NCBI RefSeq assembly: GCF_963666025.1
Contig: NZ_OY762552.1
Span: 1,491,001 to 1,555,000 of the forward strand
Direction of reading: 5' to 3'
Length of the DNA: 64,000 nucleotides
Source: an uncultured Methanobacterium sp.
GTDB taxonomy: Archaea; Methanobacteriota; Methanobacteria; Methanobacteriales; Methanobacteriaceae
Part shown: in pieces, positions 1-10,113 of the stretch
Position numbering within the stretch: position 1 is the first letter of the stretch
Layout: each line of letters starts with the position of its first letter
The notes under the pieces: generated by a model
Told to the model about the DNA's origin: nothing
The model's input: only the letters and a program-made list of their open reading frames with translations
The model's database searches: none
Made by a program: the position numbers and the translations under genes

Positions 1-11
1 AATATATTATG

Positions 12-47
12 ATAAGTTATAAGTTATACCTAATAAGTTATAAGTTA
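12..47. repeat. 15-bp direct repeat, two copies
   Basis: The 15-mer ATAAGTTATAAGTTA occurs exactly twice, at 12-26 and 33-47, 21 bp apart, in the AT-rich leader upstream of the first gene. It may be an operator or simple slippage; the sequence alone does not decide. Confidence 0.7.
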
Positions 48-240
48 ATGGATGTTTGCAGTTATTTCTACAAGGAAATAAATCCATACTCCATCTGAAA
101 TATTAATTAAATCATTATTAATATTATTATTCTGCTTAAAATCGCCTGTGATTAATAATTTTTAGAATCCCAGTATTATAAAGCTTTATTATCGGAAAAT
201 ATATGAGAACTTTCCAATAATATAATTATACGGTGATTCT

Positions 241-2022
241 ATGGAAAAAGAGATACTTGCAGCCATTATGGCTTCGACCTCCGATGTGGATATGATGACC
301 AATGATCGGATAGAAGCTCTGACAAAGGGGCATGGGATGTTGAATATTGCTGCAATATGTGCGGCAAATTCAATTGCAGAAGATGTTTTAAGGGGAACTG
401 AGATAAAACTCACAGACCACAATGTTCAACAGTTACCAATAGATGACGTGCTAAAAAAGGCAATAGATGCATCCGAATTAGCAGGAGCAGACCCTGCTAA
501 CGCCGCCCTTATAAGTGCTACTTTATGTTATTTTGCCGGTACAAATGCTCAGGCAGGGGTGCCTGCAGGTAACAGGAAGTTAGGGGCAATGGCTAGGATA
601 ATTGCAGGAGTAGATCGTTGCGGGGTTATAGCTATACCCACAGCCAAAGTAAACAACAGAATATCAGGATATGCAGCAGTTAGAGCTGTTTACGATGATA
701 TTTTTGATAATAAGATAACAAAAATTGATGGAAGCATTATACCTATGGGTGTAGGAGGAGGGCCCTTATACGGCCATGGTGCACTGGGAGAAGACATAGC
801 TTTTCCGGAATTAGCCAAGAACGGTGCAGCTGCAGGGACTAAAGGCATGTTAAAGGCCTATGCCAATGTAGGCATGCCCCCAAGCCCCATCACCGCTGCA
901 ATATTTGGTGCTGCAGCCATACTGGAAATTGTACATCCCGATTCCGAAATTGGGGAAAAATATGGTGAATTTTTCAAGGATAACAGTGCATATGTCGCAG
1001 GTTTAGGTGCAGTTGAAGCAGCTGGACTTCCTGAAAAACTCCATATCAGGGGAACTGGAGAAGAATACGACACTGCACACCTGGTAGGAGATTTGGGTGT
1101 TATACTGAAAGATATTGGAGGACCCTCAGTTATAGGTATGATGGCCTTTGAAGAAATGTTATCCTCCTTCGAAGAATCTCTTGCAATTGGTGCCGGTTTT
1201 TCTGGAGGACCACTGCAACCACCACTGGGTCACATGACAGCAGATGCTGTGTTGGCCATGAAAGTTCTCATAAGTAGTGGTGGGAACCTGGAAAAAGCCG
1301 CAGATAGAATAAAAGATATTAAAGAAAAATTCTGGATTGAACCGGAACTGGCCAAAGTAGCCACCAACACCATATCTCGTAAAGCTGAACAGGTTAAAAG
1401 AGGCCCAGTCACTAAAGCAATGATACTAGCCACTGATGGAGGATTGGCAAATGCTGTTTCCAGACGTGCTAAATTTACCTATGATAAACTAAAAGAAGGT
1501 AAAGAACTGGATGAAATTGTACACTTGTTGGATGATGAAAAGTTGAACAATGTGGAAACTGCCTGTAGTGCCCTATTCAGTGGAATGATGGGAAAAGATA
1601 TACAGATAAAAATTACCAGTTACCAGGGATGTGGTCGTAGGAGGCCAAATGATTTCCTTAAAAAATACTGTGGGTTCGACACCGACGCAACAGTGGAAGT
1701 CACGGTTGATGGGGAAAAGATTGTTTTTGATGGCTTATCCCAAAAAGTGATACCAGACGCCGTTATCAACAAAAAAATGGACATACTCGAAGCAATCCCA
1801 TTAGCAGCTGTTCCTGTTGTGGAACTACAGTTATGTGGACACACCATTATCAACATCATAGTACCCGCCGCTGTTGCTGCAACAATGAACAGTGAATTAA
1901 CACCACGTGAAATAGCAAGAAAAGCAGTTGATGGAGCATACATATCATCAGCAATACCAGGGGGAATTCCAAGAGCGGAAGAAGTTGGCAAACGTGCCAT
2001 TAAGATAATATCTGAACTTTAA
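241..2022 (+). CDS. Conserved methanogen protein of unknown function, 593 aa
   Basis: I do not recognise the family with confidence. The protein is long and Gly/Ala-rich. It has a basic GNRKLGAMAR segment near residue 110, a glycine-rich MGVGGGPLYGHGALGE segment near 170, a CGRRRPNDF segment near 465, and cysteines in SATLCYFAG, DRCGV, ETACSAL, KKYCGF and CGHTI that could bind metal or a cluster. No signal peptide or clear membrane segment is evident. The ATG at 241 is preceded by GGTGAT at 232-237, a typical methanogen ribosome binding site. The next gene starts 15 bp after its stop and encodes a LarC2-like domain, so the two are probably one operon. That context suggests a role linked to the nickel-pincer nucleotide cofactor or another metal cofactor. 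This is inference; the glycine-rich layout also faintly recalls Fe-S serine dehydratase alpha chains. Confidence 0.75.
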   Translation: MEKEILAAIMASTSDVDMMTNDRIEALTKGHGMLNIAAICAANSIAEDVLRGTEIKLTDHNVQQLPIDDVLKKAIDASELAGADPANAALISATLCYFAGTNAQAGVPAGNRKLGAMARIIAGVDRCGVIAIPTAKVNNRISGYAAVRAVYDDIFDNKITKIDGSIIPMGVGGGPLYGHGALGEDIAFPELAKNGAAAGTKGMLKAYANVGMPPSPITAAIFGAAAILEIVHPDSEIGEKYGEFFKDNSAYVAGLGAVEAAGLPEKLHIRGTGEEYDTAHLVGDLGVILKDIGGPSVIGMMAFEEMLSSFEESLAIGAGFSGGPLQPPLGHMTADAVLAMKVLISSGGNLEKAADRIKDIKEKFWIEPELAKVATNTISRKAEQVKRGPVTKAMILATDGGLANAVSRRAKFTYDKLKEGKELDEIVHLLDDEKLNNVETACSALFSGMMGKDIQIKITSYQGCGRRRPNDFLKKYCGFDTDATVEVTVDGEKIVFDGLSQKVIPDAVINKKMDILEAIPLAAVPVVELQLCGHTIINIIVPAAVAATMNSELTPREIARKAVDGAYISSAIPGGIPRAEEVGKRAIKIISEL

Positions 2023-2037
2023 TTCCTGGTGTAAAAA

Positions 2038-2541
2038 ATGCTGTTGATGATTAATGTTGACGATTTGCCCACCGAAGGCTTACCATATGTGATTGAACGA
2101 ACTATGGAGAAAGGAGCTAAAAATATACACGTCCTAAATGGAATTACTAAAAAAGGACGTGTAGAATATATTTTTTTGGTCGAAGTTAGTAAAAAAAATT
2201 TAGAAACTGTTTCAGCATCACTTGCACTGGAATTAGGTACACTGGGAATGAAAGTCCTCCACACGGATCATATCACTCTCCCTTTCGAAATAATTTCCCG
2301 AAAAGTAACAGTTGAAACAAAAAATAGTCAATTTGAAACTGAAGTGCAAGTTAAATACCTAAAAAATGATAAAGATCAGATCATATCCTTAAAAGCAGAA
2401 TATGAGAACATTAAAAAAATCGTGTTGATCCTTGAATCTAAGGGGATAGAAATTTCATTGTCAAAATTAAAGACTATAATTGAAGCAGAAGCTTATAAAA
2501 AGGTTCTTAATGAAGAAAATATAGTGATAAGAGTTAATTGA
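2038..2541 (+). CDS. LarC2-like (DUF111) stand-alone domain protein
   Basis: The 167-residue protein lines up by eye with the C-terminal half of LarC (UPF0272/DUF111), the CTP-dependent nickel-insertion enzyme that completes the nickel-pincer nucleotide cofactor of lactate racemase-type enzymes. Visible matches are MINVDDLPTEGLPYVIER (LarC: ETNIDDM...YVMEKL), an ITKKGR segment (LarC: IMKKGRP), SRKVTVETK with an alternating strand after it, and SLKAEYENIKKI (LarC: KPEYEDCKKIA). The N-terminal LarC1 half is absent; a full LarC has roughly 400 residues. GGTG at 2028-2031 supports the ATG at 2038. It follows the 593-residue gene by 15 bp. Since the domain normally carries the catalytic part, it could work alone, with a LarC1 encoded elsewhere, or on a different nucleotide cofactor. 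Confidence 0.75.
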   Translation: MLLMINVDDLPTEGLPYVIERTMEKGAKNIHVLNGITKKGRVEYIFLVEVSKKNLETVSASLALELGTLGMKVLHTDHITLPFEIISRKVTVETKNSQFETEVQVKYLKNDKDQIISLKAEYENIKKIVLILESKGIEISLSKLKTIIEAEAYKKVLNEENIVIRVN

Positions 2542-2623
2542 ACATGACATAATGATTTATCAATTATTTGATTCAGTTACACTAAAAAACTCGCGTTTAT
2601 AACTGAATGCTTTTCATTATATA

Positions 2624-2713
2624 CTAAAAAAGGGTAAGAGGTTAAACTAAAGAACGTACAACACCAGTTCCCTATACATTAATACATTCCATTCACTCTT
2701 ACTCCTTTTTTAG
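2624..2713. terminator. Long inverted repeat between convergent genes
   Basis: The arm at 2624-2640 (CTAAAAAAGGGTAAGAG) is nearly the reverse complement of 2696-2713 (CTCTTACTCCTTTTTTAG), separated by 55 bases. The right arm ends in a T-run on the plus strand and the left arm gives a T-run on the minus strand. It sits between the convergent LarC2-like and acetyl-CoA synthetase genes, so a bidirectional terminator is the simplest reading. The long loop is unusual and a small structured RNA cannot be excluded. Confidence 0.5.
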
Positions 2714-2766
2714 TTTTAATGGTTTTTATTCAATTTTGAATTTTTTTATTAATCCAAAATCAAATT

Positions 2767-4671
2767 TTATTCCTCCAATGTGGACAAATCTCCCAAATCT
2801 TTTCCTTCTTCCTGGGCACGGAGCACCCTGCGCATGATCTTACCACTCCTGGTTTTAGGTAGCTTGTCAACCTGGGTTATATCACCTAAAACCGCTACCG
2901 GTCCCAGTTCGTAACGCACGTGTCTCTGTAACTCACTAATAAGTTTGGTAGTTAACTTGTAATCCTCTTTGAGTATTACAAAGGCTTTTATAACCTGTCC
3001 CTTGATTGGGTCTGATTTACCAATGACTGCTGCTTCAGCCACAGCAGGGTGTGATGAGAATGCAGATTCAACCTCCGAGGTTCCAACCCGGTGTCCTGCA
3101 ATCTTCAGTACATCATCAGAACGGCCCTGTATCCAGATATAACCATCTTCATCCTTTCGGGCCATGTCCCCGGCACGGTAAAATCCTCCAGGTAGGTCTT
3201 TCCAGTAAACATTCACGAATCGTTCTTCATCTTTATACAGGGTCCGGAACATGGCGGGCCATGGTTTTTTAACCACCACGTATCCGTCTTCTCCCACAGG
3301 AACCGGGTTTCCATTTTTATCCACCACATCTATATCCACACCAGGGAATGGAAGGGTGGGTGTACCTGGTTTTAGGGGAGAAACAGGGAGGGGTGTGATC
3401 ATGTGCATTCCAGTCTCAGTCTGCCACCAGGTGTCCATTATTGGTGTTTTTTCGTTTCCAATGTTCTTGTACAGCCACATCCAGGCGGCAGGATTCATTG
3501 GTTCACCAACACTACCCAGAATCTTCAGTGAAGAAAGGTTATAGAAGGTTGGATATTTACTTCCGTACCGCATAAGGTGCCTAACTGCGGTAGGGGAGGT
3601 ATATAGCTTGGTTACCCCATATTTTTCCACTATTTTCCACCATATACCGGGATCAGGGTAATCTGGTGCTCCTTCATATACCAGGGTGGTGGTCCCAAGA
3701 AGCAGTGGCCCGTACATGAGGTAGCTGTGGCCGGTGATCCAGCCAATATCTCCGGTACACCACCAGAGGTCACCGTTATGGATGTCAAACACGGTTTTTA
3801 AGGTAGTAGCCACTCCCACCATGTATCCAGCAGTGGTATGGAGAACTGCTTTGGGTTTTCCCGTACTACCAGAGGTGTAAAGTATAAACAGGGGATCTTC
3901 AGAGTCCATTTCCTCAACTGGACATTCATCTGGTTCACCCTCCAGGAGTGTTTCGTAGAATATTTCCTTACCACTCAATTCAGACATGTGGATGGGGTTT
4001 CCAGCGTGCTGCACCACAATGGTAGTTTCAATGGTGTGGCACTTTAAGAGGGCCTCGTCTGCGATCTTTTTAAGATCTATAACTTTACCCCGGCGGAAGG
4101 TTCCATCGGCAGTTATGAGAACTTTGGCCTTGGCATCGTTCATCCGCTCCACAAATGCACCAACACTCAGTCCAGAATAAACCACACTGTGAACTGCCCC
4201 TATCTTGTTACAGGCCAGCATGGAGACCAAGAGTTCCGGGCACATGGGCATGTACATGGAAACTGTGTCACCCTTTTCTACGCCCAGATTCTTCAGGGCG
4301 TTGGCCATTTTATTCACTTCACGGTAAAGCTCGTAGTAGGTGAGTTTTTTCTCATCACCCCTCTCATTGGCGTAGAGAATAGCCACCTGATTCCGTTTAT
4401 CAGTGTGTATCCAGCGGTCAACCGCATTGTAAGCCAGGTTTATTTTTCCATTGGTGAACCATTTGTAGAAGGGTTTCTGGCTTTCATCCAGAACTTTATC
4501 CCATTTCTGGAACCATTCAAACTGTTCTGCCTTTTCAGCCCAGTACTTCTCAATGTCTTTACCCTTCTCTATTTCTGCCTCCCAGTTTTTGACGTGAGCT
4601 TCTTCAACCAGCATGTAATTAGGTTTAAACACTTTTTTCTCATTATTCGAGTTATTACCGCTTTTTACCAT
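2767..4671 (-). CDS. acs: Acetyl-CoA synthetase (AMP-forming)
   Basis: This enzyme activates acetate with ATP and CoA to acetyl-CoA through acetyl-AMP in the cytoplasm, feeding acetate assimilation in a hydrogen-using methanogen. The 634 residues are full length for the family. The N-terminal part has the acetyl-CoA synthetase [12 protein letters not shown] region, the adenylate-forming P-loop [16 protein letters not shown] sits near 265, TWWQTETG follows near 415, the hinge and [19 protein letters not shown] near 530, and the C-terminal [13 protein letters not shown] carries the catalytic lysine that acetyltransferases regulate in relatives. The ATG at 4671 is preceded by GGTG on the minus strand. 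The gene stands alone, convergent with the LarC2-like unit, with 1.2 kb of non-coding DNA upstream. Confidence 0.95.
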   Translation of the reverse strand: MVKSGNNSNNEKKVFKPNYMLVEEAHVKNWEAEIEKGKDIEKYWAEKAEQFEWFQKWDKVLDESQKPFYKWFTNGKINLAYNAVDRWIHTDKRNQVAILYANERGDEKKLTYYELYREVNKMANALKNLGVEKGDTVSMYMPMCPELLVSMLACNKIGAVHSVVYSGLSVGAFVERMNDAKAKVLITADGTFRRGKVIDLKKIADEALLKCHTIETTIVVQHAGNPIHMSELSGKEIFYETLLEGEPDECPVEEMDSEDPLFILYTSGSTGKPKAVLHTTAGYMVGVATTLKTVFDIHNGDLWWCTGDIGWITGHSYLMYGPLLLGTTTLVYEGAPDYPDPGIWWKIVEKYGVTKLYTSPTAVRHLMRYGSKYPTFYNLSSLKILGSVGEPMNPAAWMWLYKNIGNEKTPIMDTWWQTETGMHMITPLPVSPLKPGTPTLPFPGVDIDVVDKNGNPVPVGEDGYVVVKKPWPAMFRTLYKDEERFVNVYWKDLPGGFYRAGDMARKDEDGYIWIQGRSDDVLKIAGHRVGTSEVESAFSSHPAVAEAAVIGKSDPIKGQVIKAFVILKEDYKLTTKLISELQRHVRYELGPVAVLGDITQVDKLPKTRSGKIMRRVLRAQEEGKDLGDLSTLEE

Positions 4672-5422
4672 GTTTTCACCCTTTGAAGTTTTTATTTATC
4701 AGTATTTACAGAAAATAACCGATTATTGGTTAAATTTTATTCAATTGATCTTCCTAGATTATCTTAATCCCATTACTCATAATAATCCTTTATTTTTTAT
4801 TACAAGAATGGGCAGACCATTTTCATGATAAATTAGTTCTTGGTTTAATTTTGGAATTAAAACTATTTAGAAATGCTTTTTTCCAGGAATTTGACTTACT
4901 TTTTAAAATAGAAACAAATTTTTTAACAATCACTCAACGATCTACACAACTTAAGATACACTCAGTTTTCAGTCCATTGAAGCCATTGGTAACATTCTAA
5001 CACTCTTTAGAGACATTAAGAAGTATATAAATGCTACTGTTTAGGAGAACTTTTACAAATTTTTAGGGAGTACAAGCATTAAAAGTAATGAATAGGTAGA
5101 ATAATTAAATGTGAAAATTAGTTTCGGGGTTTAGGTAAGCTTTATCCATTCATAAAAACCAGTTTAGATGTGGAATATCAAATAAATTTTCCATGTATAG
5201 GTAGAATCAATCATCCAAAAAATGAATCCTGTTGAAAAAAAATTAATCTAGACGGGAAAATAAGCAAAAATCTATCGAAATTGATGGAATTATAGAAAAC
5301 ATAAACAATTATTATATCTGAAATTGAAGATCAGATTTACCAATTATATTTAGAATACTAAATCAAAAACAGAGAAATATCAAATTTAATTAAATCCACT
5401 CACAAAGGTTTGAGTGGATACA

Positions 5423-5608
5423 ATGAACTATTTTTACGAATTAAATATGATAAAATTAGCATACTGACATTTTTTTATTGGATTATTAGCTCTTATCCTT
5501 GGATTTTATTTGACTATTCACGAATTAGAGTTAATAGGATTCATTTGCACCTTTTGAGTGCGGCTATTTATTGGGTATCCTTCATTAAAAAAGACCCTAC
5601 AATACTAG
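5423..5608 (+). pseudogene. Small membrane-protein-like frame with two in-frame UGA codons
   Basis: Starting at the ATG at 5423, just after the hairpin at 5396-5417, one frame reads 61 codons to a TAG at 5606, interrupted only by TGA at 5465-5467 and 5555-5557. Between them it encodes a coherent hydrophobic segment (FFIGLLALILGFYLTIHELE) typical of a small membrane protein. If both TGA were Trp the protein would read smoothly. The likeliest explanation is a decayed gene in which TGG became TGA. Chance hydrophobicity of T-rich DNA is also possible. A second overlapping frame, TTG 5410 to 5625, is open but less protein-like. Confidence 0.3.
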
Positions 5609-5769
5609 ACCAACGTAGTCATTAATTCTAAATAATGCAATATTTACTTTTTATTTTAGTTTAGAAAAAATTTTCAAAGTATTAGTCAAATTACAGATAA
5701 TTTTCAATGTTTTTTAAATAAAGAGAAAATATCCTCCCCGTGAGTAATTATTAACATCATAACACATAA

Positions 5770-5779
5770 TTTTATATAA
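5770..5779 (+). promoter_or_regulatory. TATA-box-like promoter element of the helicase operon
   Basis: The sequence TTTATATAAT lies about 100 bp before the TTG start of the helicase gene and is the best archaeal TATA-like match upstream of the operon. Transcription would be expected to start about 25 bases downstream, leaving a leader of about 75 bases. No BRE could be assigned. Confidence 0.35.
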
Positions 5780-5878
5780 TTGTGAGAATTGATTATGAGT
5801 GTTGTTTAGTATTAGTGATAATCATAGTTGTCAGCAAAAATTGATTCTTTTAGTAGTATCAACTAGTGGGGGAAGATT

Positions 5879-7958
5879 TTGACTTTTAAAACAGTTAATC
5901 TAAAAAAGAGCTACGATTCCGACTTCGATGACATAATTAATGAGTTTTATATCCCAACATTATCAAACGCAATAAAATATCAGCGATCAGCAGGTTTTTT
6001 TTCTTCCAGTTCATTAGCAGTTGCAGCTAGAGGAATGTCTAATTTCATAAAAAAACGGAGGCATTATGGAACTTATCTGTAGTGCGAATTTCCAAAAAAA
6101 AGATATTGAAGCCATTAAAATGGCTTATAAAAATCCTGAAGAAGTGATCGAAAAATCAATGATGTCCGAATTGGAAAATCTTGAAGAAGGGATTATTAAG
6201 GATCATGTGGCTGCTTTAGGATGGATGATTGCAAATAATAAACTTAAAATAAAAATTGCTGTAATTACTGATTCTAATGGCATTCCTACTAAAGAAAACA
6301 GGGGAATGTTCCATCAAAAGGTGGGAATACTGACTGACAAAGAAAATAACATGTTATCGTTCAGTGGTTCGATTAATGAATCGGAAGCCGGTTGGAAACA
6401 TAATATTGAAGAAATTAAAGTATTCAAGGGCTGGGAAAAAGACGGAGAAGCCTATTTTGAAGAAGATTTGAAGAATTTTAATAAGTATTGGAAGGGTAAA
6501 GCAGATAGAATCCACCTTTATGATATTCCTGACGCTATTAAGAAGAAGTTAATTAAAATATCCCCACTAAGTACAGAGGAAATAAAAATAGATGTAAACG
6601 ACGTTATAACAAACGAACGGGGAATTAAACTATGGGATCACCAAAATAAAGCAATTCAAAATTGGTTAGGCAACGAGATGAATGGAATATTTGAAATGGC
6701 TACGGGGACTGGTAAGACTTTTACTGCTTTAGGGTGTCTGAATGAATTTTTCAAGAATGAAAATAAATCAATTAGTATTATAGCATGCCCTTATTCACAC
6801 TTGATTGATCAATGGATTGAAGATGTAAAAGATTTTGGTTTTATAGAAGATATTATAGTTGCAAATAGTGCTAATCCTTCATGGAAAAGAGAATTAAATG
6901 ATTTAATTTTGGATATTAATACAGACATTATAGAAAGATTAATAATTTTCACTACTCATGATACTTTATCTTCTTCAAAATTTATTAAAACCCTCGAAGA
7001 TTCAAAAGCAGATGTTTTTTTAATAGTTGACGAAGTTCATGGAATTGGTTCTAATAAACGTCGGCTTGGTTTACTCGAGAAATACAATTTTAGATTGGGT
7101 TTAAGTGCCACTCCAACTCGATGGTTTGATAAAGAAGGAACTGACATTATAATGGACTACTTTAAGGATGTAGTTTTTAGTTTTTCACTGGAAAAAGCAT
7201 TAACAACTATCAATCTTGCTACGGGTGAATATTACTTGACACCATACGAATACCACCCGCAATTTATTGAACTTACTTCCGATGAACTTCATGAATATGA
7301 AATTCAATCGAGTAAAATTGCAAAATCATATCATCTCGCTCGTAACAAAAAAGAAAGAAACGAATTGATGACTTTGTTACTAAACAAACGCCAGAGAATT
7401 ATTAATAATGCTGAAAATAAATATAATGGATTAATTACGATTTTAAAGGCTAATCCCGAGATTAAACATCTTCTAGTTTATTGTTCTCCACAGCAAATGG
7501 ATAAAGTCGAAGATATATTATTTGATCTCGATATTAAACCATCACACAAATTCACGATGCATGAAGGAACGAAAAAAGACCCTAACCTTGGTGGAATTTC
7601 ACAAAGGGATTTCTTGTTAAAAGAATTCTCAAAAGGCAATTATAGAGCTTTAGTAGCTATGAAATGTCTAGATGAAGGAGTAGATGTTCCAGCAGCAAAA
7701 ACTGCCATAATCATGTCAAGTACCTCCAATCCCCGAGAATATATTCAAAGGAGAGGGAGGGTTTTAAGACGTTCCCCAAACAAAAAAAAGGCCATAATTT
7801 ATGATTTAATCATTATGCCCAAATTTAATAATAATTCATCAGAAATCGAAGGAAAAATAAGAAAAAAAGAAATGCAAAGATATAAGGAATTTGCCAGGAC
7901 AGCCATAAATTCCGCGGATTGTTTAGAAAAGCTTGAAAATCATGTTTATGGGGGCTAA
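5879..7958 (+). pseudogene. PLD-like/DEAD-box helicase, interrupted by a frameshift
   Basis: Two overlapping frames (5879-6082 and 6066-7958) form one gene of about 690 residues. The first ends SSLAVAARGMSNFIKK; the second picks up as GIMELICSANF. Removing one A from the seven-A run at 6049-6055 joins them as SNFIKNGGIMELICS, so this is a real frameshift, a sequencing slip, or programmed slippage. The N-terminal part is a phospholipase-D-like domain (GMFHQKVGIL followed by SFSGSINES). The helicase part has MATGTGKT (motif I), VDEVHG (motif II), LSATPT (motif III) and QRRGRVLRR (motif VI), so it is a superfamily 2 DNA translocase. The start is a TTG preceded by a GGGGGAAG ribosome binding site. 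It is the first gene of the Dnd-like operon, where it probably acts in restriction or remodelling of target DNA. Confidence 0.8.
6049..6055 (+). other. Seven-A run at the helicase frameshift
   Basis: The A7 run lies exactly where the two helicase frames must be joined. Deleting one A restores a single uninterrupted frame. Homopolymer runs of this kind are sites of polymerase slippage, phase variation and sequencing error. Confidence 0.75.
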
Positions 7959-7961
7959 AAA

Positions 7962-8162
7962 TTGGATCAGAAGCTAAATGTAAAAATAATAGAGGCTATT
8001 AATAGTAGCGAGTTTGAAAAACCAGTCAAAGAATTTTTAGTAAGTGCTCTTCTTGTGGAGTATAATAATGCCGAACAGGATAAGCCTAGAATAAAAGAAG
8101 ATTATGACCGATTAATTAAAAAAGGAGCATCTGAAATGGGGGAAGAAGATGATATTGACTAG
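7962..8162 (+). CDS. Small acidic protein in the Dnd-like operon
   Basis: The 66-residue helical, charged protein starts at a TTG three bases after the helicase stop and ends with the very acidic GEEDDID tail. Its last 14 bases overlap the start of the DndD-like gene, implying translational coupling. A GGGGGC stretch just upstream could serve as ribosome binding site. I recognise no family. Its size, charge and tight packing suggest a small subunit or adaptor of the neighbouring ATPase or helicase. Confidence 0.6.
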   Translation: MDQKLNVKIIEAINSSEFEKPVKEFLVSALLVEYNNAEQDKPRIKEDYDRLIKKGASEMGEEDDID

Positions 8163-10113
8163 TTTAAAAGTGAAGAATTTCCGGCAATATAAAGATGAAG
8201 TAAGAATTGATTTTACCAAAGATCCTGAAAAAAACTTCACTATACTACAAGGTACTAATGGTGCTGGAAAGACAACTCTCCTAAATGCTATTACATGGTG
8301 CTTATATGGTGAAGAACTACACAATGTAACAGATGACCCGATTTATAATGAAATTGTAGAAAACGAAACCGAACGCGGGGGGAATTTTAAAGTAAAAGTG
8401 GAAGTTGAAGCATTAAACAAAGAAAATGACGTGATCAGCTTCAAAAGAGAATTACAGTTTTTTAAAGAACAAAATGGCAAAATATTTGATTCGATTTATG
8501 ATGGGAATGAGTTTTCCATTTATAAAAATAATGACCCAGTTTCACATCCAACTTTGTATGTTGATTCAAACATGCCAAAAGACATAGAAGAATACTTTTT
8601 TTTTGATGGAGAAAAATTAGAAGACTATTTCCGGGAAAATACTGGTACTGTTATTAAAAAATCAGTTTTTAAAATAACTCAACTTAAACTTCTTCAAAGA
8701 CTAATTAATCATTTAGATGAACGCAGAAGATACTTTGGAAAAAAAGTAAGGGATATCAGCCCAAATACTGGTGCAATAGAACAACAAATTATTTTAAAAG
8801 AAGATTCTATTGCTACAAATGACGATCTTCTTAAAAAAGCAATTAAACAACGGAAAATTGCGGAAAAAAAGATAAAAAAATACACCAATGAATTGAAAAG
8901 AGTTGATTCAACAGATATTAAAAATTTGCAAATTGAAAGGGAACGGTTAAAATTTGAAGTACAAGAAGCAGACAATGACATAGATGAATTGGAAAAAGAA
9001 AAAGCTGATTTTCTGTTGGAAATGGCTCCGATTATATTAGCATTCCCTACGCTGAAAAAAACGTTGCAGAAAGCAGATAAATTAGTAGAAAAAGGATTTA
9101 TACCTGCACAATACAAGAAGAAGTTTTTAGAAGATTTGATCGATGAAGGCAAATGTATATGTGGAACAGATCTATCAGAAAATGAAGAGTGTAAGAAACA
9201 CTTGGAAGATCTATGGGAAAAGACTAGTGTTTTAACAAATATCGGCGATGAAATAGGAACTGAACAGGCATCAATTGAAAACTTACTATCAAAATTAAAC
9301 AATTTTAGAGAAAAACAAAAAAGAATAGGTAAAAATCTCAGACGATTGAAAAAAGAACGAGATGATAAAAGTAAACGAATCAAAGAAATAAGTCTTTTAA
9401 TTAAAGATTCTGAAATAGAAAAAGTCAACTATTTCGAAGAAATGTTAGAAGAAAATGAAAGACTTGAAAAATCCAAAATAAGAGAAGAATTGAATTTGGA
9501 ATCCGAAATCAAATCAGCCAAAAGAATCGTGGAAAAGTTAAAAGCAGAGCGAGATAAAGAAATGCAAAAAAATGCAGAATTGGAAAAAATGAAAGACATA
9601 CTCCACTTCTGTGAAAAAAGTTTAAGTGCCTCAAAAACACTCAAAGATGAATTGATTGAAGATATTCGAATTAGAATAGAACAAACAACTAAAGACCAAT
9701 TCCTTAAACTTAATTGGAAAGAATCATTCACTGATGTAAAAATTGATGATGATTATGATGTGACTGTTATTCGAATGTCCGGAAGAATTAGTGATGCAAA
9801 TGGATTATCTGCTGGTGAAAAATTAGCTTTAGCACTTTCGTTTATGGCTGCTTTGAACGAAATTTCAGGTTTTGATCTGCCCATAATAATCGATACGCCA
9901 ATGGGTAGATTAGACAAAGAAATTAAACTCAACATTGCAAAAGTTCTTCCGAAATATTTGGAAAATAAACAAATCACGCTTCTTGTAACTGGTGAAGAAT
10001 ATTCCCCTGAATTTAGACATAAATTGAGTGATAGGGTAGGTAAAGAGTACACAATTGAAGTAACACAGACTAAATATGGAAACAAATCAGAGGTCGTTTT
10101 ACATGAAAGCTGA
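8149..10113 (+). CDS. DndD-like SMC/Rad50-type ATPase
   Basis: The 654-residue protein has the layout of DndD, the ATPase of the DNA phosphorothioation complex. An N-terminal half-ATPase has Walker A at residues 35-42 (GTNGAGKT) and the DndD-typical EEYFFFDGEKLEDYF segment near 145-160. Long charged coiled coils run from about 200 to 300 and 385 to 520, broken near 338 by a CICGTDL motif at the place of a Rad50-like zinc hook. The C-terminal half has the LSAGEK signature at 553-558 and Walker B LPIIIDTPMGRLD at about 577-589. It overlaps both neighbouring genes. In Dnd systems DndD couples ATP hydrolysis to DNA nicking or handling with DndC and DndE. No DndC is present here, so the target chemistry is unknown. 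Confidence 0.85.
   Translation: MILTSLKVKNFRQYKDEVRIDFTKDPEKNFTILQGTNGAGKTTLLNAITWCLYGEELHNVTDDPIYNEIVENETERGGNFKVKVEVEALNKENDVISFKRELQFFKEQNGKIFDSIYDGNEFSIYKNNDPVSHPTLYVDSNMPKDIEEYFFFDGEKLEDYFRENTGTVIKKSVFKITQLKLLQRLINHLDERRRYFGKKVRDISPNTGAIEQQIILKEDSIATNDDLLKKAIKQRKIAEKKIKKYTNELKRVDSTDIKNLQIERERLKFEVQEADNDIDELEKEKADFLLEMAPIILAFPTLKKTLQKADKLVEKGFIPAQYKKKFLEDLIDEGKCICGTDLSENEECKKHLEDLWEKTSVLTNIGDEIGTEQASIENLLSKLNNFREKQKRIGKNLRRLKKERDDKSKRIKEISLLIKDSEIEKVNYFEEMLEENERLEKSKIREELNLESEIKSAKRIVEKLKAERDKEMQKNAELEKMKDILHFCEKSLSASKTLKDELIEDIRIRIEQTTKDQFLKLNWKESFTDVKIDDDYDVTVIRMSGRISDANGLSAGEKLALALSFMAALNEISGFDLPIIIDTPMGRLDKEIKLNIAKVLPKYLENKQITLLVTGEEYSPEFRHKLSDRVGKEYTIEVTQTKYGNKSEVVLHES

Larger units (their letters stand above)
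4672..5878. other. 1.2-kb AT-rich intergenic region
   Basis: No intact gene is evident over about 1,200 bases. It holds the acs upstream region, a TATA-like AGTATATAAAT at about 5022-5032 with no convincing reading frame after it, a perfect 7-bp hairpin (CCACTCA at 5396-5402, TGAGTGG at 5411-5417), a broken membrane-protein-like frame from 5423, and the promoter of the helicase operon near 5770. The composition is far more AT-rich than the flanking housekeeping genes. It could be a scar of earlier insertions next to the island. Confidence 0.6.

Noticed and set aside
4155..4686. Plus-strand frames opposite acs (4155-4343 and 4189-4686)
   Set aside because: They lie inside a well-supported acetyl-CoA synthetase gene and look like no protein.
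8709..9731. Long minus-strand frames opposite the DndD-like gene (8709-9428 and 9429-9731)
   Set aside because: They are mirror frames of the lysine/glutamate-rich coiled coil; the plus strand has clear ATPase motifs.
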